A stretch of 64,000 nucleotides of DNA from Hymenobacter sp. BT559 (GTDB lineage Bacteria; Bacteroidota; Bacteroidia; Cytophagales; Hymenobacteraceae), in the NCBI RefSeq assembly GCF_016427535.1, contig NZ_JAELXV010000004.1, forward strand, positions 124,001 to 188,000, given 5' to 3'. The notes under the pieces are model-generated. The model did no database searches, was not told the origin of the DNA, and saw only the letters and a program-made list of their open reading frames with translations. The position numbers were made by a program, and so were the translations under genes. Shown here in pieces: positions 8,985 to 18,131 of the stretch. Within the stretch, counting starts at the first letter, position 1. Every line of letters starts with the position of its first letter.

Positions 8985-9686
8985 TTAGCCCAGGCGCCGC
9001 CGCAGCACCTTGGCTACGCTATCGAGCCGGCGGGTCATCAGCTGCGCTACCTCCGGGTCGGTCAAGTCGATGCGTTGGTTGCGGGTGATGAGGTAGCGCG
9101 CCAAGGTCGCGTTCTCATCCAGGGCAAACACCAGTTCGTGCTGCGCGTCTTCCCATTCTGTGGCTTGGTCGGCCGACAGGTAGCGGTAGCGCAGTTCTAT
9201 GGTTTGAGTTACGAGCTCAGACAGGCGCGTGAGCACCTCTACTTCGGCTGTAGATGGCACGCGGTATTCCTTGCCTATAACGGCCAGCATACCGAGCCGG
9301 GCGCCATCGCTGGCAATAAGGGCAGCTCCTACGTAGAAATTCAGCCCAATGGCCTGGGCTACATCGGGCTTGATGAGATTACAGCTCTCTGGCTTATAGT
9401 CAGATATTACGACCATCTCATCTGTCGAAATCGCTGCCGAGCACATGCTTTCGCTACGCACCAGGCCGTTTATTTCTGGCCCACCCGTGCGCGACTTAAA
9501 CCATACGTAGTCTTCGTCGACGAGTGAGATGAGGGCAATGGGCGTGTTAAATAGCTGCGCGGCCCAGGCCGTGTAGTTATCAAATACCAGCTCGGGCGTC
9601 GTGTTTACGATGGCAAACTTATGCAGCGTCCGCAGGCGGGCGTCGTCGTGCGCTGGTATCAGCGAATCTGGAAAGGATGTGAGCAT
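8985..9686 (-). CDS. GAF domain-containing protein
   Basis: A 233-residue soluble protein; the ATG at 9686 is preferred over the TTG one codon upstream. The sequence AIVNTTPELVFDNYTAWAAQLFNTPIALISLVDEDYVWFKSR is typical of bacterial GAF domains that follow the pattern of sensing small molecules or redox state. It is followed by NFYVGAALIASDGARLGMLAVI. No kinase, cyclase or DNA-binding domain is attached, so it would have to act through a partner. The ligand is not predictable. Confidence 0.8.
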   Translation of the reverse strand: MLTSFPDSLIPAHDDARLRTLHKFAIVNTTPELVFDNYTAWAAQLFNTPIALISLVDEDYVWFKSRTGGPEINGLVRSESMCSAAISTDEMVVISDYKPESCNLIKPDVAQAIGLNFYVGAALIASDGARLGMLAVIGKEYRVPSTAEVEVLTRLSELVTQTIELRYRYLSADQATEWEDAQHELVFALDENATLARYLITRNQRIDLTDPEVAQLMTRRLDSVAKVLRRRLG

Positions 9687-9701
9687 CAACTAGAGGCTGG
9701 C

Positions 9702-10424
9702 TTAGTAATTGGCCTCGCTACCCGGCAAATCAATTAAAATAAATTCGGCATCCTTGCTGGCCGTAATCTCCACTACTTCCTCGGCCGTAAGGCGAGCTTG
9801 GTCGTTCGTATTCAGGGTCGTACCATTTATAAGCAAGCTACCCTGCTTTACGTAGATAAAGGTAAGGCGGATTGCGAATGTCTTGAAGGTAATCGTCTTT
9901 TCGGCGTCGAGCCGCGCCCAGTATATTGTGCTGTTTGAGTTCATGTACACCACGTCTTCCAGCACTTTTTGGCCGGTCACGAGGGGTATTAGCTCGTTTT
10001 TCTTGCTGCTCAAGAAGCCTAGGTCCTTCTGCTCGTAGCTGGGGGCCAGGCCCCGCTGGGTGGGCATAAACCACAGCTGATACATGTGCAGCTGGCTGTC
10101 TTGGCGGTTCATTTCGCTGTGCGCCAGGCCGGTGCCGGCCGTCATGCGCTGCACCTCGCCCGCCGTGATGCTGGTGCGGTTGCCCAGCGTGTCCTCGTGG
10201 CTTACTTCGCCTTCCAGCACCAGCGTCACGATTTCCATTTCGGAATGCGGGTGCTGCGGAAAGCCATTTTGCGGGGCCACCGTGTCGTCGTTGAACACGC
10301 GCAGCGGCCCGAAGTGCATATTGCCCTTGTCGAAGTAGTCGGCAAACGAGAATAGAAAATACGAGCTGAGCCAAGTGGCCGGTGCGGCGTGGTGGCGCTG
10401 GGCCGCCGAGATGTAAGCGAGCAT
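9702..10424 (-). CDS. Pirin family protein (bicupin)
   Basis: A 240-residue cupin protein. The pirin signature is seen as FGPLRVFNDDTVAPQNGFPQHPHSEMEIVTLVLEG, with the metal ligands HPHSEME, followed by GEVQRMTAGTGLAHSEMN containing further His and Glu ligands. Some bacterial pirins act as quercetinases and others bind regulators. Here the second cupin half appears degenerate. The gene lies 15 bases upstream of the GAF gene and may share its transcript. Confidence 0.88.
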   Translation of the reverse strand: MLAYISAAQRHHAAPATWLSSYFLFSFADYFDKGNMHFGPLRVFNDDTVAPQNGFPQHPHSEMEIVTLVLEGEVSHEDTLGNRTSITAGEVQRMTAGTGLAHSEMNRQDSQLHMYQLWFMPTQRGLAPSYEQKDLGFLSSKKNELIPLVTGQKVLEDVVYMNSNSTIYWARLDAEKTITFKTFAIRLTFIYVKQGSLLINGTTLNTNDQARLTAEEVVEITASKDAEFILIDLPGSEANY

Positions 10425-10628
10425 AAGGCAGAGAATTTTAGTGGACTTACGCGAGGGAATCGCTGAAGTTAACGATTGCTTATGCCGTCCACCCCAGCTA
10501 GCATCCTGATACTATTGCCATTCAAGTAGTTAACCCCTTAGCTCACCTTGGCCGATTACGCCGCGGCCCTGCTTGCCTGCCCGCAGGACTTAGGTTTGGC
10601 ACCAAATATGTACTACCCATCTCGACAG

Positions 10629-10657
10629 TAAAGGCCGGCTTTCGGCCGGCTTTTTTG
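10629..10657. terminator. Intrinsic terminator downstream of the DUF3109 gene
   Basis: Two GCCGGC blocks around a TTTCG loop, flanked by an A-run on one side and TTTTTT on the other (T-run on the plus strand, TTTA on the minus strand). It lies just beyond the stop of the minus-strand DUF3109 gene. The remaining interval back to 10424 shows no gene. Confidence 0.55.
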
Positions 10658-10661
10658 TGCC

Positions 10662-11231
10662 CTAGGTAGTCGGGTTTTCTATTTCGCGGGCCAGCTCGGC
10701 GTACCACGCCGCGCCATATTTGCGCTCCAGGGGCTCCTTCAAAAACTTGTAAACTGGCACCCCCAGCTTGGCCCCAAACGAGCAGGCTGGCGAGCAAATG
10801 TCCCAGCGGTCGTAGTTCAGCGCCTCAAAGCCTTCGTATTTAGTCACGCGAATGGGGTACAAGTGGCAGCTAATCGGCTTTTTAAAGTCGGTAACGCCCG
10901 CCAGATACGCCTGCTCGATGCCGCATTTCAGAATGCCCTGCTCATCGTAGAGCGCATAGGCACACTCGCGGTCGTTGATGGTGGTGGTGCTGTAGTCGCC
11001 TTCCCAATCCTCAATATACAGGCCTTGCTCGGCAATGGCCTGCTTACCCGCCTCGGTCAGAAAGGGCTCTATCTTAGCGTACTCCTGCTTCAGAATATCA
11101 AGCTCTTCTAGCTCCAGCGGGGCGCCTAGGTCGCCTTCTACGCAGCAGGCGCCCTTGCAAGCCCCGAGGTTGCAAACGAAGAACTGCTCGGCTACGTCGT
11201 CGGAAATAACGGTATTTTGGATAACAATCAT
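10662..11231 (-). CDS. DUF3109 family protein (Cys-rich)
   Basis: A 189-residue cytoplasmic protein matching the DUF3109 family, which is widespread in Bacteroidota. The N-terminal [15 protein letters not shown] cluster and later Cys residues ([38 protein letters not shown]) resemble the CxxxCxxxCC-type metal or Fe-S ligands of the YkgJ/FliB-like group. The function is unknown. A TATCTTTG box on the minus strand at 11336-11343 probably drives it. Confidence 0.85.
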   Translation of the reverse strand: MIVIQNTVISDDVAEQFFVCNLGACKGACCVEGDLGAPLELEELDILKQEYAKIEPFLTEAGKQAIAEQGLYIEDWEGDYSTTTINDRECAYALYDEQGILKCGIEQAYLAGVTDFKKPISCHLYPIRVTKYEGFEALNYDRWDICSPACSFGAKLGVPVYKFLKEPLERKYGAAWYAELAREIENPTT

Positions 11232-11335
11232 GGATGGGGGCTGAATTTATAGGCTATAAAAAGCGGTTAGCTAACGGGGTGGTCGGCCGCGGGCTTGCTT
11301 AGCAAGCGGCGCGGGTGCTGCCAAAAACGGTAGCA

Positions 11336-11373
11336 CAAAGATACCGCTCGCCCACCCGCCCAACTTATCTTTG
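11336..11373. promoter_or_regulatory. Divergent TAnnTTTG promoter pair between DUF3109 and uvrD
   Basis: TATCTTTG occurs on the minus strand at 11336-11343 and on the plus strand at 11366-11373, giving a dyad. For the minus-strand box a TTG lies 17 bases upstream (11361-11363), close to the -33 position of Bacteroidota sigma-ABfr promoters. The two promoters overlap, so expression of the two genes may be mutually exclusive. Confidence 0.6.
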
Positions 11374-11474
11374 TCAGCTAGCCGCTTTGGCACCTAGGGC
11401 CACCGCAGCCCCGCGGCGCCTCCCTTTTACCAAAAGCTAACGGCTAGCTGCTACTAGCTAACAGCTTACTTTAG

Positions 11475-13721
11475 ATGGCTTTAGATTATCACGCTCTCCT
11501 CAATCCCTCGCAGGCCGCGGCGGTGCTCCAAACCGAAGGCCCCTGCATGATTATTGCCGGCGCCGGCTCGGGCAAAACGCGGGTGCTCACCTATCGCATT
11601 GCCCACTTGCTCGAGCAAGGCGTTGACCCATTCAATATCCTGGCCCTCACCTTTACCAACAAGGCCGCCAAGGAGATGCGCGCCCGTATTGAGAAGGTAG
11701 TGGGCCCGCAGGCCAAAAACCTGTGGATGGGCACCTTCCACTCAGTATTTGCCAAGATTTTGCGCACCGAGGCCGAGCGCATCGGTTTTCCGCGCTCGTT
11801 TACCATCTACGACACGCAGGACTCGAAGACCCTTATCGGGCAGATTGTGAAGGAGCTGGAGCTAGACGACAAGCTCTACAAGGCCAGCACGGTCTTAGGT
11901 CGCATTTCGGCCGCCAAAAACAAGCTGGTGTCGGTGCAGCAATACGTCAACGACCCCGTGATTCGGCAGGACGACGAGGCGGCACTGCGACCCAAGATTG
12001 GCGTTATCTACCAGCAATACCAGCAGCGCTGCTTCAAGGCCGGCGCTATGGACTTCGACGACCTGCTGTTCCAGACCAACGTGCTCTTCCGCGACCACCC
12101 GGATATTCTGAACAAGTACCAGAATAAATTCCGGTTTGTGATGGTGGACGAGTACCAGGATACTAACTATTCGCAGTACCTCATCACCCGCAAGCTGGCA
12201 GCTAAGGAGCGCAATATCTGCGTAGTAGGCGACGATGCGCAGAGTATTTATGCCTTCCGCGGAGCCGACATCTCGAACATTCTCAACTTCGAGAAAGATT
12301 ACCCCGAGCTGAACGTATTCAAACTGGAGCAGAACTACCGCTCGACCAAGAACATTGTGTGGGCGGCCAATTCGGTTATTAAAAACAACCAGGAGCAGCT
12401 GCGCAAAAACGTGTTTTCGGACAACGAGGATGGCAACCTCATCGAGCTGATTAAGGCGGCGTCGGACAACGAAGAAGGCAAGCTGATTGCGCAGTCGATA
12501 TACGAGGACAAGATGAATCAGCATCTGTCCTACGACAGCTTTGCCATCCTCTACCGCACCAACGCCCAGAGCCGGGCCATGGAAGAAGCCCTGCGCAAGC
12601 TCAACATCCGCTACAAGATTGTGGGCGGCTTGAGCTTCTACCAGCGTAAGGAAATCAAGGACTTAGTGGCCTACCTGCGCCTCACCGTCAACCCTAACGA
12701 CGAGCAGGCACTGCGCCGGGTTATCAACTACCCCAAGCGCGGCATCGGCGACACAACTATTAGCAAGCTGATAAACGTGGCTGAAGAAGCCAACCACACC
12801 ATTTGGGAAGTGGTGAGTAACGCCGAGCAGTTTTTGCCGGCCCGCGTGAGCAACCCAGTTGTGGGCTTTGCCGAAAAAATCAAGAGCTACACCATCGTAG
12901 CGGGCAAGGAAGACGCCTTTGAGGCGGCCAAGTTCATTGCCAAAAACTCGGGCATGATTGAAGAGTTGTACGCCGATAAGAGCATCGAGGGCTTGTCGCG
13001 CTACGAGAACATTCAGGAATTGCTCAACGGTATCAAGGAATACACCGACGACCCTGAGCGCGAAGACAAGTCCCTAGGTGCCTTTTTGCAGGATATTGCC
13101 CTCGTAACGGACTCCGACCTGAAGGACGCCGCCCAGGAAGGCGAGGCCGTGACGCTGATGACTATCCACTCGGCTAAAGGGCTGGAATTCCGCAACGTAT
13201 ACATCGTGGGCATGGAAGAAAACCTCTTCCCGAGCCAGATGATGATAACCTCGCGGGCTGACCTAGAGGAAGAACGCCGCTTGTTTTACGTAGCCATCAC
13301 GCGGGCCGAGAAGAAGCTGACGCTCAGCTACGCTACCTCGCGCTACCAGTGGGGCAACCTGCGCAGCTGCGAAAAGTCGCGCTTCTTGGACGAGATAGAC
13401 CCGCAGTTCCTGAACGTGAAATTTGCGGCTGGGCCGGCGGTGGGCGAGTCGCCCTTCCAGCACGTGTTTGAACGCCGCTCGAACCTTGTGGCTGCCCCTG
13501 TTCGTAAAGTAACGCCGACCAAGTACGTGGCCCCGGCCGACTTCAAACCTTCGGATACGAGTAACTTGCAGGCCGGTCAGCGCGTTGAGCATCCCAAGTT
13601 CGGCTTTGGCCAGGTGACGACGCTGGAAAAGCAGCAAGGCACCGTGAAGGCAATTATTCAGTTTGAAGAAGTTGGCGAGAAAACGCTGCTGCTGAGCTTT
13701 GCTAAGCTGCGGGTGCTATAG
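11475..13721 (+). CDS. uvrD: ATP-dependent 3'-5' DNA helicase, UvrD/PcrA family
   Basis: Superfamily 1 helicase used in nucleotide excision and mismatch repair. It has 748 residues, normal for PcrA/UvrD. Walker A is GAGSGKT at residues 29-35; motif II is MVDEYQDTN; motif III reads GDDAQSIYAFRGAD; motif V-VI includes TIHSAKGLEF and YVAITRAEKKL. The C-terminus (GQRVEHPKFGFGQVTTLEKQ) is the Tudor-like domain that binds RNA polymerase in PcrA/UvrD. It is monocistronic or co-transcribed with DUF4290 across a repeat-containing gap. Confidence 0.96.
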   Translation: MALDYHALLNPSQAAAVLQTEGPCMIIAGAGSGKTRVLTYRIAHLLEQGVDPFNILALTFTNKAAKEMRARIEKVVGPQAKNLWMGTFHSVFAKILRTEAERIGFPRSFTIYDTQDSKTLIGQIVKELELDDKLYKASTVLGRISAAKNKLVSVQQYVNDPVIRQDDEAALRPKIGVIYQQYQQRCFKAGAMDFDDLLFQTNVLFRDHPDILNKYQNKFRFVMVDEYQDTNYSQYLITRKLAAKERNICVVGDDAQSIYAFRGADISNILNFEKDYPELNVFKLEQNYRSTKNIVWAANSVIKNNQEQLRKNVFSDNEDGNLIELIKAASDNEEGKLIAQSIYEDKMNQHLSYDSFAILYRTNAQSRAMEEALRKLNIRYKIVGGLSFYQRKEIKDLVAYLRLTVNPNDEQALRRVINYPKRGIGDTTISKLINVAEEANHTIWEVVSNAEQFLPARVSNPVVGFAEKIKSYTIVAGKEDAFEAAKFIAKNSGMIEELYADKSIEGLSRYENIQELLNGIKEYTDDPEREDKSLGAFLQDIALVTDSDLKDAAQEGEAVTLMTIHSAKGLEFRNVYIVGMEENLFPSQMMITSRADLEEERRLFYVAITRAEKKLTLSYATSRYQWGNLRSCEKSRFLDEIDPQFLNVKFAAGPAVGESPFQHVFERRSNLVAAPVRKVTPTKYVAPADFKPSDTSNLQAGQRVEHPKFGFGQVTTLEKQQGTVKAIIQFEEVGEKTLLLSFAKLRVL

Positions 13722-13724
13722 CGC

Positions 13725-13817
13725 GTCATGCTGAGCAAAGCGAAGCAGCTTGTGAGGCTCTTTTGAACTCCCATTCTAATGCGCGCCAATAAGCTGCTTC
13801 GCTTTGCTCAGCATGAC
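13725..13817. repeat. Inverted intergenic repeat, GTCATGCTGAGC family
   Basis: The left arm GTCATGCTGAGCAAAGCGAA (13725-13751 in full) and its exact 27-base reverse complement (13791-13817) enclose about 39 bases. A single related copy with a different centre (CTTCGGCAAGCTCAGCATGAC) lies at 60910-60930. Repeats with this core are scattered in many Bacteroidota genomes. The pair could form a strong hairpin after uvrD. Confidence 0.85.
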
Positions 13818-13853
13818 AGCCACTCTTTGTTTGGCGCGACCAATTATTACTTA

Positions 13854-14612
13854 ATGCAAGAAACACCCACCCCCCTGCCCTTCCACCTGCAACTGCTGGT
13901 GCGCGAATATGGGCAAAGCACCTACCAGCTCATTCAAGGGCTGGCTCAGATTGAAGACGTAGCCGAGCGCACGCGCCGTGCCGCCGGCATCGTGCAAATG
14001 ATGCTGCGCCTGCGCCCCAGCCTGCGCGACCAGCCCGACGTTCAAACCCGCCTCTGGAACCACCTGCACGCGCTGGCAGGCACCGACGTGGCCCTCGACG
14101 CCCCCGTGCCGCTGACGCCGCCCCGCCTATATGCCGAGCGCCCCAAGCGCGTGGAGTACCCGCGCCAGGCTCCGAAGCTGAAGGCTTATGGCCGCGGCGT
14201 GGAAGCCCTGGTGGCCAAGGCCATTACCCTAGGTGACCCCACCGAGCGCGAGCAAGCTGCCGTGCAAATTGGGCGCACCATGAAGTTTTTGTACCGCCAG
14301 CACAACAAGGAAAACGCTAAGGATGTGACCATCATCCGGCACCTGGCCGAGCTGTCGGGCGGGCAGCTCAAGCTTGACGTGCAGGCCGTGGCCGACCAAG
14401 GCTTGTTTGAGCTTGCTAACATGCCCGCTACCGCACCTAGCACGCAGCGCTCTGCCGGTAGCCAATCGAGCAGCCGGCCTGAAGGCCGCGACAACCGAGA
14501 GCGCCGCGCTGAGCGTCCTGAGGGTGCCGCTTCTGGCTTTGGCAATAATAAAAAGCGGGATAAAAAGCGTAATAAAAAATTTCGCTCCGAGCCTCAGCAA
14601 CCGCCGCAGTAG
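13854..14612 (+). CDS. DUF4290 domain-containing protein
   Basis: A 252-residue protein of unknown function, conserved in Bacteroidota directly upstream of murA as here. The ATG at 13854 (MQETPTPLPFHLQLLVREYG) is chosen because the longer frame starts within the intergenic repeat. The helical N-terminal domain (QLIQGLAQIEDVAERTRRAA...) matches DUF4290. The last 60 residues are a Ser/Arg/Lys-rich disordered basic tail (KKRDKKRNKKF), suggesting nucleic-acid or membrane contact. The gene association suggests a link to envelope growth. Confidence 0.85.
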   Translation: MQETPTPLPFHLQLLVREYGQSTYQLIQGLAQIEDVAERTRRAAGIVQMMLRLRPSLRDQPDVQTRLWNHLHALAGTDVALDAPVPLTPPRLYAERPKRVEYPRQAPKLKAYGRGVEALVAKAITLGDPTEREQAAVQIGRTMKFLYRQHNKENAKDVTIIRHLAELSGGQLKLDVQAVADQGLFELANMPATAPSTQRSAGSQSSSRPEGRDNRERRAERPEGAASGFGNNKKRDKKRNKKFRSEPQQPPQ

Positions 14613-14693
14613 CTTTGCAGCTTGATTGGCGGGGCTTTTTAAGTCGTTCGGCCAATTGCTACTTGTTCATTGTTAATTGATAATTGGAAAAGA

Positions 14694-15998
14694 ATGGCTG
14701 CATTTGAAGTACGCGGCGGACAGAAGCTGCAGGGGGAGATAATCCCGCAAGGAGCTAAAAATGAGGCGCTCCAGATTCTGTGTGCGGTGTTGCTCAGCCC
14801 CGAGCCCATCACCATCAGCAACGTGCCCAACATTCGGGACGTGAACAAGCTCATTGAGCTGCTGCGCGACCTAGGGGTGAAAGTGGGCCGTGTGGCTCCT
14901 GACACCTATGTATTTCAGGCTGAAGACGTACATATCGATTACCTCGATACGCCGCAATTTGTGGCCCAAGCCCGCGAGCTCCGCGGCTCGGTAATGCTCC
15001 TAGGCCCCCTGCTGGCCCGCTATGGCCGCGCCCAGCTGCCCAAGCCGGGTGGCGATAAAATCGGCCGCCGCCCGCTTGATACGCACTTTGTAGGCCTCGA
15101 GAAGCTGGGCGCCCAGCTCACGCTCGAAGGCACCGACTTTTACCGCCTGCACGTAGCCGGCAAGCTACACGGCGCCTCCATGCTGCTCGACGAAGCTAGC
15201 GTGACTGGCACGGCCAACATCGTGATGGCGGCCGTGCTGGCCGAAGGCACCACCACCATCTACAACGCCGCCTGTGAGCCTTACTTGCAGCAGCTGTGCC
15301 GCATGCTGGTGCGCATGGGCGCTAATATTCAGGGCATTGGCTCTAACCTACTCACCATTGAGGGGGTAGAGAGCCTAGGGGGCACTGAGCACCGTATGCT
15401 GCCCGACATGATAGAAATCGGCTCCTTCATCGGCCTCGCGGCCATGACGGGTTCCGAAATCACCATCAAAGACTGCCAGATTCCGGAGCTGGGTATCATC
15501 CCCGATACCTTCCGCAAGCTGGGTATCAAGCTGGAGTTCCGCGGCGATGACATTCACATTCCGGCCCAGGAGCACTACGAACTGGCGACCTACCTCGACG
15601 GCTCCATCCTTACCGTGAGCGACCACACCTGGCCGGGTTTCACGCCTGACTTGCTGAGCATTATCCTGGTAGTAGCCACCCAGGCCAAGGGCACGGTACT
15701 GATTCACCAGAAGATGTTTGAGTCGCGCCTGTTCTTCGTGGACAAGCTCATCGACATGGGCGCGCAGATTATTCTCTGCGACCCGCACCGCGCTACAGTT
15801 ATCGGGCTCGACCGCCAGAAGCAGCTGCATGGCATCACCATGTCGTCGCCCGACATCCGGGCGGGCGTGGCGCTGCTCATCGCCGCACTCAGCGCCGATG
15901 GCAAGAGCACCATCCTGAACGTGGAGCAAATTGACCGCGGCTACCAGAACATTGATGAGCGCCTGAATGCCCTAGGTGCTGATATTCGCCGCGTGTGA
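14694..15998 (+). CDS. murA: UDP-N-acetylglucosamine 1-carboxyvinyltransferase (Asp-type MurA)
   Basis: Catalyses the first committed step of peptidoglycan synthesis, transferring enolpyruvate from PEP to UDP-GlcNAc in the cytoplasm. The ATG at 14694 (MAAFEVRGGQKLQG) gives 434 residues; a TTG at 14670 is a weaker start within AT-rich DNA. The substrate-binding Lys-Asn pair (QGAKNEALQ) is present. The active-site loop reads PKPGGDKIGRRPLDTH, with Asp121 where most MurA enzymes have the Cys alkylated by fosfomycin. That Asp form is known from mycobacteria and chlamydiae and is active but fosfomycin-resistant. A terminator follows at 16054. Confidence 0.96.
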   Translation: MAAFEVRGGQKLQGEIIPQGAKNEALQILCAVLLSPEPITISNVPNIRDVNKLIELLRDLGVKVGRVAPDTYVFQAEDVHIDYLDTPQFVAQARELRGSVMLLGPLLARYGRAQLPKPGGDKIGRRPLDTHFVGLEKLGAQLTLEGTDFYRLHVAGKLHGASMLLDEASVTGTANIVMAAVLAEGTTTIYNAACEPYLQQLCRMLVRMGANIQGIGSNLLTIEGVESLGGTEHRMLPDMIEIGSFIGLAAMTGSEITIKDCQIPELGIIPDTFRKLGIKLEFRGDDIHIPAQEHYELATYLDGSILTVSDHTWPGFTPDLLSIILVVATQAKGTVLIHQKMFESRLFFVDKLIDMGAQIILCDPHRATVIGLDRQKQLHGITMSSPDIRAGVALLIAALSADGKSTILNVEQIDRGYQNIDERLNALGADIRRV

Positions 15999-16053
15999 GG
16001 TTCAAGCTAAATTTAAGTTTGACGCTATAACTAGCTTGCTTCCTGCGGGAAAT

Positions 16054-16087
16054 AAAAAAGCCTGGTCAGTACTGACCGGGCTTTTTT
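16054..16087 (+). terminator. Intrinsic terminator after murA
   Basis: AAAAAAGCC and GGCTTTTTT flank a nearly perfect GGTCAGTACTGACC palindrome, 56 bases after the murA stop. Confidence 0.85.
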
Positions 16088-16182
16088 AGTGGGCAGGTGG
16101 GTTACCCGCTCGGGGAAGCTGGATAAAGAGACAGCTGCGCAGCTGAGTTTTTTTTCCTTCAGCTTTCCCCCCCTTTTTTCTG

Positions 16183-17046
16183 ATGAAACGCCTGATTTAT
16201 CCGGCCCTGCTCGGGCTGGCATTGGCAGGGTGCAGCTCAGCCTCAACCGAGCAAAGCGCTACCAGCTCAACCGAACCTACAGCTAACCAGAAGGTTATTA
16301 CGCCGGGGCCGGCCCCAGAGGTAGCTGCGCCATCCGAGGCGACTACTGCGTTCGCCGCCCCGGTACCCGCCGCCCGCTCACTAGGGCGCGATGTGGTGTA
16401 CCAAGGCGAGCTCAATTTGGCAGTAGATAATTTTGAGCAGGCATCGGCGGGTATCAACCGGCTGCTGGCGCGGCACGATTCTTACTTAAGCACGGCGCAC
16501 GAAGAGCGGGCCAACGGCCAGCAGCGCCAGGAAATGACGATAAAAGTGCCGCCGACCGAGTTTGCCGCTCTGGTGGCCGACCTCAGCCGCCTAGGTCATG
16601 TCGAAAACAAGGACATCGCCTCGACCGATGTCACGGCCGACCTAGTGCAAGCCGCTACCAACCTAGCGGCCAAGAAAACAGCCGTGTCCAAGTACCAGCA
16701 GCAGCTTGCCACCGCTACCAACCCTGCCGACGCGCACCGCCTCGAAGAGCAAACCCGCCAGCTGCGCCTCGACCTGGCCGCCGACCAAGCACGCTTGCAG
16801 CAGCTCGGCGCACGCAGCACTTGGGCCGTGCTTACGCTACGCTATTACCAGGTGCTGCCGACTCCCGAGCCTACTGCCCCGCTGCCCCAGTTTGCGCCGC
16901 AGTTTTTAGCTGCTTTCTACCGCGGCTGGTCGGTGGTACTCAGCATCTTGGTTGCGCTCACCAATTTTTGGCCCCTAGGGCTGCTGGGGGCTGCGGGCGT
17001 GTGGGCGGTGCGGCGCTGGCAGCGGCGCCAAGCCGCGGAGCTGTAG
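16183..17046 (+). CDS. DUF4349 domain lipoprotein (copy 1)
   Basis: A 287-residue lipoprotein with lipobox LALAGC (Cys17) and a Ser/Thr/Pro-rich linker, then a DUF4349 domain (residues about 70-260). It contains the core GRDVVYQGELNLAVDNFEQA, a coiled-coil pair and a C-terminal transmembrane helix (FWPLGLLGAAGVWAVRRW). The C-terminal anchor plus N-terminal lipid would tether both ends to membrane. The family role is unknown. The next gene is a diverged copy with the same architecture, so the two probably form a complex. Confidence 0.85.
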   Translation: MKRLIYPALLGLALAGCSSASTEQSATSSTEPTANQKVITPGPAPEVAAPSEATTAFAAPVPAARSLGRDVVYQGELNLAVDNFEQASAGINRLLARHDSYLSTAHEERANGQQRQEMTIKVPPTEFAALVADLSRLGHVENKDIASTDVTADLVQAATNLAAKKTAVSKYQQQLATATNPADAHRLEEQTRQLRLDLAADQARLQQLGARSTWAVLTLRYYQVLPTPEPTAPLPQFAPQFLAAFYRGWSVVLSILVALTNFWPLGLLGAAGVWAVRRWQRRQAAEL

Positions 17047-17152
17047 GCGGTATGCATTTGTGGCTTTAATGGCATCTGTTGAGGGCACCTAGGCCACCTG
17101 CCGCGCACGCAGCTTGGCTGGGGCTGTTCTTTTCACCCATTCTCTTTTAGGC

Positions 17153-18064
17153 ATGAAAAAGTATCAATGGTTGGCCATCGGGCTGGTGGCTAGTATGCAA
17201 TGGGGCTGTCAGCAGGCCGCTGAGAAGAGTGGAAGCACCGAGACATTAGAATTAAAAGAAAATGTGGTGATGGACGCTCTGCCGCCTCCCCCGGCCGCAT
17301 CCACTCCCCCACCTCCAACCATTGACTCTGCCGCCGCGGTCGCCGAGGCTAAGGCTGCTGCGCCAATGGCCCGACTGCTCGTTTATCATGCCGAGGTACG
17401 GCTCAGAGCGGCCAGTATGCGCCGCGCTATACCCCAGCTAGATAGCCTAGTGCACCGCAGCAGCGGCTACCTCAGTAGCGCCGCTGAAACCCGCGCCGAC
17501 GGCGAGTGGCGGCAGGTAACTACCCTGCGGGTGCCGCCTTCCCGGTTTCAAGCGCTGCTGAGCGGCTTGGCGGGCCTAGGAACCATCGAAGAGAAAAAGC
17601 TGAGTACCGACGACGTAACCGCCGAGCACGCCGATGTGGCAGCGCGCCTCCAAACCAAGCGCGCCGTGGCGCAACAGTACACCGCGCTGCTTGGCAAAGC
17701 TCAAAAAATCAAGGATATTCTGGACATTGAGGAAAAGCTAGGCGAGGTACGCGAAGAGATAGAAGCGACCGAGAGCCGACTCAAAACCCTGAACAACCAG
17801 GTAGCCTATTCCACCATCGAGCTTACGCTCTACCAGCCGCTGCCGCAGTCTGTGCCCGATGCCCCAGTCGTGTCGCTAAGCAGCCGTGCCGTCGAAGCCT
17901 TTTACGATGGGTGGCAACTGCTTACCTCGCTCTTGATTGGCGCCATTAACCTCTGGCCAGTATTGGTGCTCGGGGCGGGCGGCTGGGTGCTATGGCGACG
18001 CCGCCGGACGCGGGCCCATCATCTAGCAGTGCCGCGCCCGCCAGCCCCTGCGGCAGTTTCCTAA
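17153..18064 (+). CDS. DUF4349 domain lipoprotein (copy 2)
   Basis: A 303-residue paralogue of the preceding gene. The ATG at 17153 opens MKKYQWLAIGLVASMQWGC with lipid Cys19, then a Pro-rich linker and the DUF4349 domain (LLVYHAEVRLRAASMRRAIP...). A helical hairpin includes DILDIEEKLGEVREEIEATE, which is the best-conserved part of the family, and there is a C-terminal helix (LWPVLVLGAGGWVLWRRRR). The Arg-rich end indicates that the C-terminus faces the cytoplasm. The pair probably arose by tandem duplication. Confidence 0.85.
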   Translation: MKKYQWLAIGLVASMQWGCQQAAEKSGSTETLELKENVVMDALPPPPAASTPPPPTIDSAAAVAEAKAAAPMARLLVYHAEVRLRAASMRRAIPQLDSLVHRSSGYLSSAAETRADGEWRQVTTLRVPPSRFQALLSGLAGLGTIEEKKLSTDDVTAEHADVAARLQTKRAVAQQYTALLGKAQKIKDILDIEEKLGEVREEIEATESRLKTLNNQVAYSTIELTLYQPLPQSVPDAPVVSLSSRAVEAFYDGWQLLTSLLIGAINLWPVLVLGAGGWVLWRRRRTRAHHLAVPRPPAPAAVS

Positions 18065-18067
18065 CGC

Positions 18068-18111
18068 AAAAGCGGCCGCTGCATACCTAGGAGGATGCAG
18101 CGGCCGCTTTT
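18068..18111. terminator. Bidirectional terminator with a CCTAGG loop
   Basis: AAAAGCGGCCGCTGCAT and its exact complement enclose a 10-base loop ACCTAGGAGG, with A- and T-runs on the two sides. It separates the convergent DUF4349 and holin-like genes. Confidence 0.9.
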
Positions 18112-18131
18112 ATTATTTAATCGACTAATCT

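Noticed and set aside
10543..10797. 84-residue minus-strand frame overlapping the DUF3109 gene end
   Set aside because: It overlaps a real gene in another frame, spans the terminator and has no recognisable domain.
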